A stretch of DNA of 64,000 nucleotides from Dipylidium caninum (Eukaryota; Platyhelminthes; Cestoda; Cyclophyllidea; Dipylidiidae): the NCBI GenBank assembly GCA_017562135.1, contig QEYB01001249.1, forward strand, positions 62,001 to 126,000. The letters run 5' to 3'. Of the stretch, positions 13,393-26,970 are shown in pieces (position 1 is the first letter of the stretch; the number at the start of each line of letters is the position of its first letter). The notes beneath the pieces were generated by a model. The model did no database searches, was not told the origin of the DNA, and was given only the letters and a program-made list of their open reading frames with translations. The position numbers and the translations under genes are program-made.

Positions 13393-15579
13393 GGGCGATT
13401 ACCGCCTATGATGGAGGCGACGCTTTGGCCTTGGATTATAAAATCGGCGCTTAGTGTTTTAACTAGTGGATTTGCTTTCGTTCCTATTAACGGACAACAA
13501 TACCATTTTTTATAAAAAGTTCGATCATCCTCAAATTGTGTTTGGATTTCACGTTTTCTATAAAGTGTCTGGTTTCTCGTGGCAGTGACAAATATGGGAG
13601 TTTTCGTTTAGTTGAAAATGAACAAAGTGTATACATTTAGAAACTCTATAATTCACTTCATATCCATTAGCTCCTAGAAATTTGTGGACGTAAACACGTA
13701 AGCCTCTCTTTCTTCCTACGTTGTTTGAACCACCTTTGCTAGAATGCACACCCTTAAATAACCACGATTCACATCAATTTAAGTTTACAGATCCCAGACA
13801 ACTTTAGTCTGCATTGACTTAAATGTCACCTGTTATACCTCTAAAACATTGTTTTCTTGTACACTTTTATCTTTTCCACCCTTCCTCATAATAAGGTCAC
13901 GCATGAAGTAATAACTTTTTTAAAATAGAAGCGAAAAACTCTATTTGAAGCGGGAGGATTAGATTTAACTGCCTCTCCTCTTTCCTAGTCGGCTTTCATT
14001 ACCTGTATGACCCACCCGCTTAACTTCCCAAACCTCTATTAACCTTAAAGTCCAACTTTATCATGATTGCACTCTACACCGTGCCAAAAGCAACATGTTC
14101 GTTAGCTAATTTTTGTCCAGATTGATTAGCTAGACTACATATTGTAACATTGCCTAAGCTCACTTGAGCGCGCACATACACACACGTACAGCCAACGTGG
14201 CGCAGATATGAACTTTGAACATTCGGGTGAAGCGAGTTGTCCTGGGATAAGGCAAAAATTAAAGAGCCGTAGAAATGGCATCTGGAGGGAATGCCCTTCT
14301 CCACTATCGCCTCTCCTTCATTTTTTTTCTACGATCCGTATTTGAACCATGAGACAATATAGAGTAAACAGTAAATAGAGTTCCTTGTTTGTGTACTCGC
14401 TGAATCCAAGGTCGAACAGGTTAGTTACAGATGGTGGTTATCATGACTTCTGCCATCATGTCAGCTTCCCACCTTCCACCACCCGCAGTAACAATAGAGA
14501 CATTCTCACAGATTAGTAAACGTGAGAGTATCATACTTGTCTGGCGTGATACGTGTAAACAACGGAAAAGTTTCGGATTAAAACTTTGGTGGACGTGGCC
14601 AGGCGGGTGGCGAAGGACAAGAAAGGGCGTCACACGAATAGTATTTATACTTACCAAACCCATAATCATCATCCTCGCAGACCTAACTGTCGAAATTCCA
14701 TTCACAATTTTTCTCAGTCAAGTGGTCAGTCTAAATTTATCTCAACTTGCACTTCTTGGAGCTGTGTAGTTGTAACGAGGGACAGAACTATCCAACGTTA
14801 TGGAGAGGAGTAAATTGTAGGCAGTTAGAAGGCACTGAGAGTAAACTCTACCCTTTCAAAAACCCACTCATCTCGTCTCACTCGACTAGCATCCACTTTG
14901 ACGTCGGACTGTGTGATCACAGGTAAAAAGAGAATACTACAAAGTTTATTAGGGCAGTAACAAGGAAAACGAGGCAAAAAGTGGGTTTAGGGGGGGATAA
15001 CATCTTTCCAGCTCTGCAAGAATATTAAAACAGCCTCAGCCTTTTATATCTCTCTCGGTCTCTGCCCTCTTTCACTTCCTCTCTCTCATGACATCTCCCA
15101 CGTCAGTCATTTTCACTCACTGATATACATCATCATCATCACCATTAGTAGGCAGATTAGGTTGAAAGAGACTTCTGTAAGGCCATCAGTTCATCACGTA
15201 GGCATTTTCCATGGTATAGGTAGCTTAGCGAACATCCAACACCAAACTGACCAATAGGAAACGTGCTTTACAAGGGACCACGGGAAATTGAGGTGGAGGA
15301 GGAGGAGACTGCTATAGTTTGGTGAAAGCGAACAAGTGTTAGATAAACGGGGGGCTAACAGAAAGAAACACGTCTTATAATGAGAAGGTAAAAATAAAGA
15401 AATGTGATGACACACCTGCACACACACACACACACAGAGAGAGACAAAAAATGGTTATTATCCAATTTAGTAAAACAACAAGTCAAAACAATGCAGAGAT
15501 GCAAAAGAGAGTAGGGCCGGGGGGCGGGGGAAAAGGAGGAAAATGGGGAAGGACGTGGAGGCGGGTGAGAACGCGAGGC
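13393..15579. other. Spacer between CSTF2 start and A1CF-like stop
   Basis: About 2.2 kb, probably the CSTF2 promoter and the 3' UTR of the A1CF-like gene. It holds a CA/GA microsatellite near 15419-15444. A minus-strand AATAAA at 14945-14950 is a candidate distal polyadenylation signal. Frames around 14421-14813 are open on both strands but match no family I know. Confidence 0.45.
15419..15444. repeat. (CA)n/(GA)n microsatellite
   Basis: Dinucleotide CA run passing directly into a short GA run, in the probable 3' UTR of the A1CF-like gene. Confidence 0.85.
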
Positions 15580-18500
15580 TCACGACGGAGTGGTACCGTT
15601 GAGAGGAGTTAACAGCGATGGAGTCGGCATCGAAGCACCTGCCACAGCAGTAGTCACTGGCAGGCCAGTGAGACTCATTTGTGAGGCAGTCAGGACGGAG
15701 TCAGATGGGGAGACGGGCAACTTGAAGTTAACTGGACCTGTAGCCGCTGCTGCTGCCGCCGCCGCCGCGGCCACAGCCACGGCAGCAGCGGCAGAAGCCG
15801 AGGGTGGCTGAGTTGGAGTTGGAGGTGGTGGGGTTGACAGGCCCGGGAGTAACGATGGAAGGAAGTTTACCGATGCACTACCATTGTGTCCATTGTTCTG
15901 ACTCACCAATTGTTTCTGTTTAAACTCCGTCAATGGCTCACCATTAGGTGTGAGGCCGGATTGAAGACCAGCGAAAGCCGTAGTGGCTGTACTGCTCGTG
16001 GGCGGATTCAGGGCGGTCGGATCGACCACTAAGGCTCCAGCCGGAATCATACCGGCACAGGGCATGAGAGGATTGGAGATGAGGGGAGATTGAAAGTCGA
16101 GAATTTGATTTGGCATTTGCAAATTCTGCAGCTGAAGTGCACTATCGTAGGTAGAGATAGGCAAAATGGGTGTGAGAGAACCCGGTGATGGCGCATAAAG
16201 GCCGGATTGACACGTTAATGGCGAGAAAGGCAGACTTCGACTAGACACGGCGGACGGAAATACCATGGGAAGGAGTGACGCTGTCGAGGCGCTCGGTGTC
16301 ATCCCGGCTGTCGCGGTTGTCGAGGGCAACGTCCCATTCACTGCAATTTCACAACAAGTAAAATCTAATTGACAATGCCCAGCCAAGTAAAACTTAGAGA
16401 TTTCCCAAAATTCCAACCAAAACACAAAAACACGAACACAAAGGTGACGAAAACAGGAGGAAATTGATGAAGAGCGAGGCTGGCGATCGTCTTACGGGGT
16501 GGAGTTTTGCAGCAGTCAGGCGATTGTCCCGTACCGATAAGACCCGAAGCTTGTGCAACTTCGTCTGGCAGGCTACAGCACCCGCACACAGGCGGAAAAG
16601 GTGTCAGTGTGGAGACATAGGGGATGTGAGTGTGCGCACCAGAGACTCCACACCAAATGTACGGTGTCATCTCTTCTCCCATCCGCACGGAAGCTAGTCC
16701 ATCCATCGGCAAACCCGTCAGTCCATCAGTAATGTAGTCTTCCTCCTCGTCACCTTCTCCACCCGAAGCTTGCCATCTCATTGACCTCTTCTGCGTCAAT
16801 GTCTCGTCGCCACGTGTCGTGCCTACCAGTGGACTGACGGAGTGGTGGAATTTGATCTCCTCTCCGTGTCGCCTGCTCTTCCACGTCTTGGACCGATGCG
16901 AGTGTGTCGAGTGTCCGATTGAGTGAATGTCATCGTCACTCCCAACGCCAATTATGTGGGAGCCTGTCACAAGCACAGATAAGCTGAGTGGTTAAATGCT
17001 GACGCAGGCGTGTTATTGTCATTTTCTTCACTTCTTATCGGGTCGGAGTGCGTGCTGGCAACGCGGTTGGGCGTGGGAGGCGAGAGTGCGTAGCCTCCTC
17101 TTCGGCGCAGTAGCCGAAGTGAACCACGCGAATGGTCTTTCGTCGTCTCATGACTTGCCCGAGTATGTTAATAAGGGAGGCACTGGCGCCCGAGCATATC
17201 GTATCTCCCGCCCTAATGTATGCACCTACACATGACAGGCTTGTGACGTAGTTATAAGCCTCGCGCCGCAGGCGCCCTTCGAAAATGTGTGCCGATGCCA
17301 AGTAACCAAATAACCTGACGCCTGTTCTACACCGCTTCGATCGAGGTTCACGCGAAGTCGTCCACGATGACATCCCTGTGGGGTAGCGAAGATGAGTAGA
17401 AAAGCGATCAGGGGGAGGACGCAGAACTCACAGTCAGCCATTGTCAGTTGGAATTGATTGTAATAGAGATTGAAGACGGCTGTCTCGGCAGCCCCGACCT
17501 TAGCTTCTTCCGCTGTACTGTAGTAACGCGGAGTTATGTACTGCAGCCGCAGGCTGGAGATGATAATCTATTAGGGAGAAAAGGACTGACATCAGACAAC
17601 TTAACATCTCGAACGTGGGCTGAGTGGACTATTCACACGTGGAGTGAGAGTTCAAGTTTCTAAGGAATGCGATTTAACCTTTTCTAATCATTATACAGAT
17701 AACGTAGAGAAGAGAGAGTGGATTTTTGAGTGGAGAACAATGCACAAGGTGCCTAGCCAAGAGATCTCGCGATTATTATCAACTTGATTTCAGCCTTCCC
17801 CAATGGGAAACTGTAAACAATAACTCTCCAATGTCGTGAGAATGCAGTTACAGAAGCTTCTCCTCCCGCCTTTTTTCTTTGCTCCTCATCTCCACCAACG
17901 AACATCAACGGAGCTTATCGCGTGTGAACATGTAGGCTAGTGGAGGAAGGAGCGAAATTCGAATCCTCACCTGACCAATAAAAAGTTGGATTTTGCCACC
18001 AGTGTTGTAGTCGACAAAATCTACTGGAATAGCACTGTAAATCGGGGATTCCAGACCATTGCGTTGGCAGAAGTCATCCATAATCTAAGATTGGAGTAGA
18101 CACAGAGTCACCGAAGAGTCTGACAGTATGGAGGACAGGCGAAAGGGGTGAATACTCGGGCAACGACTGATATAACGGATGCGGCTGTCATACGCAAGGC
18201 AGTGAAAGCGTGAGATTGAGTTATGGGATGAGGTAGGGGATGAATCATGCGAGCCAAGCGGTATTTTGCAATGACAATAAACAAACCTCCTGATACACCA
18301 TTGGATTGGATTGGTGTTGTTGCAATTTCTACGGAAATGAACATTAAAGAACGGCGTTAGGAGAGAGAAAAGGAAAAAGAGGAGAGAGCAAGAGACAGGG
18401 GAACAGAGAGAGAGGGACAGAGAGAAAGATCTGTCAGGTGAGTTGATAATCAGAAGCACATGTAGGGGTGAAAGGGGGTACTGAGGCAGGAATTTGTGCC

Positions 18501-21399
18501 TGTTTGTAGATGTGAGGGTCGCAATTAGAAGAGAGGATGCGGAATCAAATTCCCCCTACATCTCCAGCGGGTAGCACTTAATTCTACTTCCGTGGTCCGT
18601 CAAATTTGTCCTTGCACTCCTGCCTTTGGTGTGCTCCTATTGGCTGTGTATGTGCATGTTTGTGTATGTGTGTGTGTGTATGTGAAGTGGAATGTACCGA
18701 TAGAATGTGATAAAAGGGGATTTTCCGAACATAGCTAATCATAACATACACATACAGAGAGAGAGCAAGAAAGAGACGAAGAGAAACACAATCAACGAGT
18801 CAGCAGTTGGAAAGCAGTTCGAGAGGGATCGACGTGTTTAAATCATTCACCGCAAAAACACAAGCGCGTATTTAAATGAATTAGTAGGCGGCAGGTCTAG
18901 GGACAAATCTTATCCATACCGCATGGTCAATCAGGAAGCGCTACTATAAGGTCTAGTCAAGATTGGCTTGTCTTTCCATTTGTGATATTCTTGCATTAAT
19001 GGAGGAGGAAGATGGAGAAGAAGACGTGGAGTGGGACAGATAAGAAGGGGATCGAAGGAGAGGTATTGAGAGGAGGAAGGGTGGAGGGGAGAGGGGGGAC
19101 GTAGTGGGGACCAAGAAGAGAAGGTGGACTCACGGTAGAGTAGCTCCAGAAATTGTAACTTGTCAACACGATAAAAGGCATATTCAGTTAAGTTACTGAA
19201 AACATCTCAAAATACAATCATACACTAAAATGTATTGTGGAACTTTGGCATTCCAGTTGTTTAATTGTGTGAGTGAGACTAAGTCGGGCAAAACAAGGGA
19301 AGAGGAGAGAGAAAAACATGAAAACAAAAAGTAGAGTGAAAAATAGAATAAAAACAATAAGATAAGAGATTTGGGAGTTACCTCTACCGGATGCTTTTTC
19401 TCGCGTTGTGCTGCTGCGCTTCTTCCTCCTGCGGCATTTCGACGCCCGAGGCGGAGTGAAGCAGTGCGAGCAGATCTGTCCCCATAGATAAAAAGGTATG
19501 AGAAGGGTTTTTGCATCTATTTTCTCCGAGTAAATTGTGGTGAGGGAGAGGAAGTAACTTACCCAGTCCCAGGTAGCACGACCGGGCTAAATCCTGTCAG
19601 AAAAGCTGCCGGATCGAGGAAATAGTTTGCCGCATTGACAAAATCGCCATTGAGATTCCAGTCCATCAACTGCTTACTAGTACGAGCACTAGGGGCACGC
19701 ATCGGCTCGCCCTTGTCCGCGGGTTTGGCCCAGGTCACCTCCACGGTTGAGCCATCAATCACTGCTCCTAAATCACCAACAGAAAATCTCAACTAGCTGT
19801 TTTCTAACTAAAATTAGCCTATGTCACCGTGAGACGCAACCTAGAACCCCCCTCTCCTTCTTGGCCTCTGATTGGCTGCGCAGCCCCACGCGCCTCTTGC
19901 CCTCTCCCACCTCATTGGTTCGCACTTAGGCAACGGGGTAATTTTGTCCCAATCACATCCCATGCCTCTAACCTCTGCATGTGATACCCTAAGTTCAGGA
20001 TATTTTGCAGGCCTCATACATCCGCTTTTCTGTCATAAATCAGCTGAGGTGACACGAACAAACATACTTATCGATTAGTGCTTTTAGACAGTTTTAAACT
20101 TTGCATATAATTTAAATGACTGGTGAATTGTGTCAGTGTCGAAAAATAACAAACTGCTCGTCGAGGTAAATGGCATGATTTTAGGAGCCGTGGGGCGATG
20201 CGAGGGGAGAGGAGAAAAAGGGTTAGGGAGAAGAGTTAAGTCTCATTTGTGCAAAATTTAACTCACCATTTAACTTCTCTAAACACCTTTGAGCTACTTC
20301 CCGATCTTTGAAGTGAATAAAGGCATAATCACTGATTTTTTTCACGCGTTCGATAGCCTGATCACCAGATCCTGCAGCTTCGAGAAAGTGGGAACGCAAC
20401 TGCTCTTCTGTTGTGCTTAACATCAAATTCCGGATGTAGAGTATTTTAACCTAAATGTGAGAGTGCATGAAATGAAGTTGGCTAGGAGCACTGGACGGGG
20501 GATTGGGCGTCTAAGACGCGAGGACTGGAAGGTCGGTAACAGAGATTGGGACTTAAAGCACCCACCTTCGACATAATCTCTTCGTTAACTTCACGTTCGG
20601 GCTCCGCCCAGTCGACGGCTATCTGCTGGCCCCAGGGTTGAATTCGTCCGGGAATGAGTTTCCGTCTGGCCATAGCGGCCGCCTTATGACTTTCATATTC
20701 CACAAACGCAAAGCCGCGGTTCTTCGTCTTATCGACTACACTGGGATAGCAGATGACATCCTTCACACCATCTGTAACCTTTTGCATCTCAATGAAAATC
20801 TCCTCTTTCGTCTTATTCTTCGGGATACCACCGACAAAGAGACGACAGTTATCCACACTAAGACAGACACCAATTGTCTTCCCTCTTCTCACCTCGTAAT
20901 TATTCAACTCGTCAACGGCGCGTTTCGCATCCTCTCGATTTGTATACACACAAAAACCGTATCCTCGATTGTGTCCATTAAACTCCATCATAAGTCGAAA
21001 CATGTAAATGAGACCGATCTTCTCAAAAATGGGTATCAACTCGTCCTCAAAGCAATCGCGAGGAATTTTGCCCACAAACACCTCGCAGCCCCGAGGCGGG
21101 ATATCGCCAGTCCAGTTTGGAGGAGGACCGTAGCGACGTTGGCCATTCTCCTTCGAGATGGAGTAATTAGTTCTGCTTAAGAGTTTAGCAATCCCGTCCT
21201 CGGCGGAGAGGGCAGCTGCATTCTGATTGTCCTGACGACTGACAAGGCTGTGGGTGAGGGTAGCGTCCAAATTCATGCTGTATTCACCGACTCGGTAAGG
21301 TCGCCTTCCCGTCGACGTTGAACCGTTAGCCAGGCTCAGCTGCAGCGAATGAAGGCCACACTCAAGTTGATTTACATCACAGCACGACGACATGACCAA
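15580..21399 (-). CDS. A1CF/RBM46/RBM47-family RNA-binding protein (three RRMs plus dsRBD)
   Basis: Reliable exons: 20566-21399, 20267-20450, 19563-19767, 17971 or 17976-18084, 16496-16963, 15580-16340. Probable exons: 19134-19195, 18287-18328, 17226-17375. RRM1 ([14 protein letters not shown]) and RRM2 ([14 protein letters not shown]) lie in the first exon, with the family block [19 protein letters not shown] between them. RRM3 ([17 protein letters not shown]) spans exons 2 and 3. A DND1-type dsRNA-binding domain follows (MVYQE joined to [19 protein letters not shown]). The C-terminal part, over 400 residues, is low complexity (Ser/Thr/Pro, then a polyalanine run at 15744-15800) and has no counterpart in vertebrate A1CF that I recall. 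Family members bind AU-rich mRNA and act in editing, splicing or germ-cell mRNA regulation. The exact orthologue within the family is not resolved. One exon between 19134 and 18328 is probably missing, because phases disagree there. Translation may start at residue 1 or 3. Confidence 0.88.
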
Positions 21400-22875
21400 A
21401 CAATGACCGAAGCGTGCCGACTGGTTGGCTCAGAGCAGCGTTGCGACAATACACGAGTGCACCGAGGCTTGTGATTCGTTGGTCCTAGTTTTATTAGAAT
21501 AAACAAGCCTTTTCGACAAACGATTGAAAATCCGCGAGCTGTGCGTTTCACTATGTGCGAGGGGTGAGAGGCAGAGGGCGAGAACGAGAGAGGCAGATGT
21601 GTAGATAAAAATATCTACGTGTATGTGTGCCGGGGAGGCGAGGAAAGAGGAGAGATTAAAATCGCAGAATGACGGTGCTTCCCGGTGTCACGTCGGGGAG
21701 GACAGGGGGGTTGTGAGGCCGAATTGAAAAAAGGAGGTATTGTTCAAAATCACCGTAAATCTACCAAATTGGTCGAATTATTGATTCATTCAGCTGGCGG
21801 CCAGTTTAAATTCAAAGTGTCAGCTGAGTATCAGAATGTCATAAAAAAAACAAAACTGCGCGTGGGCGATGACAAGAGGAGAGGCGTTTTGGTGGAGGGT
21901 CGAGATGACAGTTTGTATAATGAAAAAAAAAGGAATTTAGAATGCCACTCCACCCTCCCACGTCTTCTTCCACGCCGGTATTAAACTTAAAGCGTTCGTC
22001 TCCACCTTCCATAACCACCTCGTTCCAGCCGGACGGGGCTGGTGACTTGTTCGTGCGTTTAAGTAGTATAGGCACAACGAGGTTAAACTACAACTAAATC
22101 TTCAGGGTGGACTTGAAAGGAAATGATAAAAAATAATAGAGCAAAGCTTGTAGTTGTTTGCCTCCTTATGAGTTAGCTTGGGCACTTGGGTCTACATAAG
22201 TGGGCATCGCCTGTTTTGACCTTGGACTTCAACACCACCTCATTCACAGGATGGTTGTTTGGACAGGATCAAAGACAGCGGTACAATGCACAGTCACATA
22301 TAAGCGACACGGTTGATGTTTGGTTTATTTGGTAAAAGAACTGAAAGAGACTTATGGTGACAGGTCGGTTGGCGAGGTGGTGGAGGATGCAACGACGTTC
22401 GATTGGTCAGGGGGACAAATGACAAGCGCTTTGTTACAGCAGCGGTGGCGACCACGCAAAAAAGGCCAGCATTGTGTTTATATCTACCACACTGGTAATA
22501 CCGCACATCACCAACTCAATGGTGAGAGCGCACTTTGGAGTGGTGTGTTCACACACAGTCTCACCAGGCTTTCCGTACGCATTTCACCTCATACGTGTTG
22601 AAGGAGGTGTGACAGTTGACATAAACAGGTCGGTGCAACAGCCTACAGCCTCTGCCGCACACCACAGCTATCATCAACGCCGTGGAATTCAGCCGCCGTC
22701 AGGTTCGGTCTCCAGCCGAGAGGCGACACGCCGATGAATGCGTCAGCAACGCAACCTCCGGTGTATCATGTATTTTGTGTCACTTCCTTCCGCTATGTTA
22801 ACTCTTCGTTTTAAGATAAACTAAGTGAATCTAGCCGAGTATACACCTCCGAATTACTAGCTTTGGTTTAATACC

Positions 22876-23162
22876 GAAGAACTCTTCAGGTGGGTGTAGA
22901 AAGTGGGTACGGCGAGTTTTCTCCGACGCGGCGGCGGCTTATTCGACAATGGACACTGAGGCCACCTTGAAAACTTAGCAGTCAGTTTTTTACACAACTG
23001 CGAGCGGTGATAGGAGCTGCCACTTTGGCGATCACATGCAGGTTGACCCGATCATTCGTTGCCGTGACCCGATGAAGTACACATGTCACATATTTGGGAC
23101 GCATGAAATCTGGTGAAACCCAAAGCCTACTACATGACACTGGAAGTAACGACACGAATGTT
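22876..23162 (+). repeat. Dispersed repeat, copy A
   Basis: About 290 bp similar to 37898-38175 in the same orientation, with the best-conserved core identical over 29 nt (23081-23109 against 38103-38131). Neither copy has a coding frame, a clear poly(A) tail or target-site duplication, so it is a degenerate SINE- or MITE-like element of unknown class. Confidence 0.75.
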
Positions 23163-26100
23163 AACTCCTCGTGTAGTGTATTGTCGCAAGGAGGCGTATA
23201 TATCACTAGAATGTGGAGGAAAGGAATAAACAAGTGTTCATGTCAAACCGACTACTTCGAGGTTGCCCGGGCCGGGGATGCTGAAATGCTGTGTTAACAG
23301 AGTTTAAAGTGGAATAGACGTAAATGAAGGATTTTTTGTTAAATCCCGACTCTCTGCTGAATTAGGAAATGAGTAGCAGGGACGTTATTAATAATGGTGG
23401 TGATGGCGCAGACGGGTAGACGAGGTTGGTGTGGCAGAACACTTGAAGAGTGATAAACCTAAACAAAAGAACGCACCGATACAATTACTCCAGTGCGTGA
23501 AAATGTTGGAGAGTAGAGGATGGGTGTGGAGATAATACCAGGTGAGTGTCACACGATAAGGTAAACATTTTCTCCTCCGTATAGGTGACGAGACATGATA
23601 CACCAGCAGGAAATACCATAAACACGACTGCGCCTGGCCTTACATATTGACATTAGGCTCTACATTAAACAGTGGAATTTTTCGATCACGAGAAATCTTT
23701 ATCAGCCCTGCTAAAATCTCATTGGGTCACCTTTACAGTCAAGGTCGAATATGTACACATAACGCATTTCAAATAAAATTAATTTGCCTGCGAAAAGGTG
23801 AGGCTAATCATTAGTTCAAAACACAAAACCATCATACCCGAGCTTGTTGTTCCAAGCAGAATTTATCACAATTAGGGTTTGCGATACCCGCTGGCGTCAG
23901 ATCTTCCGAACACCGAATGTATAAATGGCTCCGTCAAAAGTTTACACTAAGGCGATTTTTTTTACTACGGTGGTCGAATTGCAAACGAATAGTCTTGCAG
24001 GATACCGTTCTTCCAACGCGGAGGCTACATCTTTCTCTCACTGACATTCAGATCGTCTATTCTTACGCTTATCTGCGCCATTCTCCGCCTTAGGACGACG
24101 AGGTGTATCGCGAGTCCTCTACTTACCATCCCCGCAGTCCACTCGGGCGGAACTGAAAGAAGACTGGTTGAAGGTCAATAATCACCAACTTCACAACACT
24201 CGAGATTGGGTATTTACAAATTACCCAAAACCTACTTAGGTATTTGAACTCTTTGTCGTTAACCGTTGTTCTTCGGGTAATGGACCAGAGCACGCAGAAC
24301 CACACCCAAACTTGCAATCGAATAGTATTCTTTCAGATGTAAACAGAAAGAATTTGAAAATTATTCGCATCCGGTAGGTGTCATCGCGTTTACAGCGGAT
24401 TGGCTCCTCGGTGTAGTTCAATTTGGCACTCCTAATTGAGAGAAGAAGGCAGGAGAGGGAGAAAAACTGATGCTAGATGATTCGACCACCGACACTCCGA
24501 TTGGGAAGGTAGCTTCCCGTTGGATACTTCGCATTCATAACGTACCACTTCGCCGTGTTTCCGACCTTTTCAACACTACTTCTTTACCGCGTCGGTGCAA
24601 ATCTTGTCATTTAAAAGGACCTTTGATTGTTCTAGTCTAAACAAGATTAAATGAAACTATGCCCTACGTGGCTTGTTTAAAGGTTAACTTCCTCCTCTGC
24701 GCTGTACGGTGTCACACAAAGCCACTGATTCGGTTTACTGACAACACTTACGCAGACAATGGAAAAGTCATTAGGTTGGAAATTACAAACGGGCGTTGGA
24801 TATAAGTAGATAACAAGAAGCGCAATTTCCTACATTGTTCATCATATTCAAGCTAAATAATTTCCACTAGCATCGACATTTTTCTATAAAAGTTTTGGCA
24901 AATCATATACTCCACTTGAAGCAAAATGTTTATTTCTATAGTTAATAAAAGATTCAAAGTCTTGCACATTATTTTCTTGCTTATTGTACTTTACATTCTA
25001 ATAAAAGTAATTCCCAAGTGCTTAAAAGGTGATACTCGGTCTGTAAAATACCAGGAGAATATGGAGGATATGTGAGAATTTTATAATGCAGAGAAGTTAA
25101 TTTGCCAATAGCAGTGGAAGTTTTATGTTGTCGAATGACCAATGTTAGTTCTTCATAACTTTATTTATTGTGCGCTGATGTTTTATCACATTAGTGTGAA
25201 TGAGTTTGTAGCGGATTCAACAATCTTCGTCCTTAATGCTTCCTCGTTTATTACTCAAATTACCAAAAAGGCAATTGGTGAAGCCAATACCGGACATTCT
25301 TTAGGGAATTCATCTCCGAACGCCTCATTAAGTTTATTCAAACTCGTTGAGCTGCGCTATGATTCACTTTGATCTCGTGCATGAAAGGTGGATGCAAATC
25401 GCGCTTTAATTTCATCTGATTTCGGGGAATGATAAAATAGGAAATGGGATGCACATTACAATACATCTGTCAGTCGCAGTTGAAGACAGACTAAACAAAA
25501 ACGCCCGTTTCTGGGTTTCCAACCTAATACATAAGATTTTATTTGGACTGGGAAGGTGTTTGGATTAATCCAGTCTCCCTGCAGGTTTATAAATCGATAA
25601 GGCTATAAATGGAATATAAATATTTTATTAAGATTATAAGAAATTACAGGCATTCAAAGGCCATATAGACCACTGTAATTTACAAGACGATAACGAAACG
25701 AAGTAGGTTGCGTGGATAATAATGATACCACAGTTTACGGCATACGCTTTGTCTCCTAGTATTCACGAAATCCCCCAGAGCCTTTCCAGCAATAATGATC
25801 CTAAACTTTACATTGTGGTTAAATGATAGATGGTGGGGGATAAACTAGAACTCCGCAAAGAAGAGGGAAATATTCAAATAGGTCCAAGGGAAGACGATAT
25901 TAGATTCGAGAGAGCAGTTTTACAGTTCCCATGCCTCAACCGTACAGTGCACAATGGCTATGGGAGTAAATAAATTGAAACCTGTGAATTATTCCATTTG
26001 CACATCCTCCTCCTCGATCAGTAAAATGGATTAAGTAAATTTGAAGCTAATTAGTGAAAGTACCGAGGAAGATGTTTGTGCTACGTAGGCAGAACGGATG

Positions 26101-26950
26101 GACGTAGGTTTTAAAAATCATACAAGCGGATGATTTACATCAAGTGTTTATGAATACAATAAAGTGAAAAAATTTGCCATGTATCACGAATTGTGTAGCT
26201 CATTTCAACGGAGGAGCGGAGAGGAATTCAACGTTTGTAGTCTGGCCATGGCGTAGCAGACTCAGCTAAGTCGAAACAACAGCTCTCTCTTAATACGTCA
26301 ATTTACTTTTATGTTTTCGTTTGTCATGACGAGGGTAATTTGGCGGTTTGCAAGGGATAAGCCAAAAAAGTATACACCAAGGAGCGAAGAGCTCCATTCG
26401 CATTCTAACACTGATACACATTCATTAAGAGTGGCAAAGTACGTTAGTTATTTATCTACAATTTAAAAATTGAACTCGCGTAAGTATACTCCTCTATGTA
26501 ACCTCAGGAAAAAACAATCCCACATTTATCGTCTGAGAATAAAGTCCAATCGTTTATTAAGTTCCATCGGGTTGAATATTTGAACGTTCAACAAATCGCC
26601 GGGTCTTTCAAATCGTAGTCTTTATACTGCTGGTGAGAACGGGCGGTCTGGCGCGCGGTGGCAGGTAAGGCATTGGAGCTAAAGACACTCCACATAATGT
26701 TGGCTGGATTGAAACTGATTTTTCTTGCATATGGAGCTCTTTGTCAGGCGCACACATTTGAGCGGTAGTGTACTCTGTAAGTCATTTCTGATTGTACTTT
26801 CCTTGAATGGCCCGCAGTTTTGCAAACATTGTAGGAATTTCTGAGACATCTTTATCTTGTGCTTCTTGGTCCTAGAATCATGTCCGTAATGTGGTATTTA
26901 TGTAAATACTATACATTTCTCTTTCATCCCTTTCTTCCTTTAATATACTC

Positions 26951-26966
26951 TATAGTTCTCTTTTAG
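26951..26966 (+). promoter_or_regulatory. 3' splice acceptor just upstream of the CDC123 ATG
   Basis: A T-rich tract ending TTTTAG stands 4 nt before the CDC123 start codon. In flatworms such sites commonly accept a trans-spliced leader. A conventional 5' UTR intron is the alternative. Confidence 0.5.
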
Positions 26967-26970
26967 GACG

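Larger units (their letters stand above)
21400..26970. other. Spacer between divergent A1CF-like gene and CDC123
   Basis: A 5.6-kb region between two genes transcribed away from each other, so it should contain both promoters. It carries one copy of a dispersed repeat (22876-23162). Several 60-100 codon frames at 21.7-22.7 kb lack splice or homology support. The 24.6-26.9 kb part is AT-rich with no coding signal that I can see. Confidence 0.5.

Noticed and set aside
15590..15811. Plus-strand Ala-rich ORF
   Set aside because: Antisense shadow of the polyalanine tract in the A1CF-like gene.
19385..19475. Possible Arg/Ala-rich exon of the A1CF-like gene
   Set aside because: Exon 19563-19767 joins the next conserved segment at 19134-19195 directly in phase 2, whereas including this stretch leaves an incompatible phase. 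It could only be an alternative exon.
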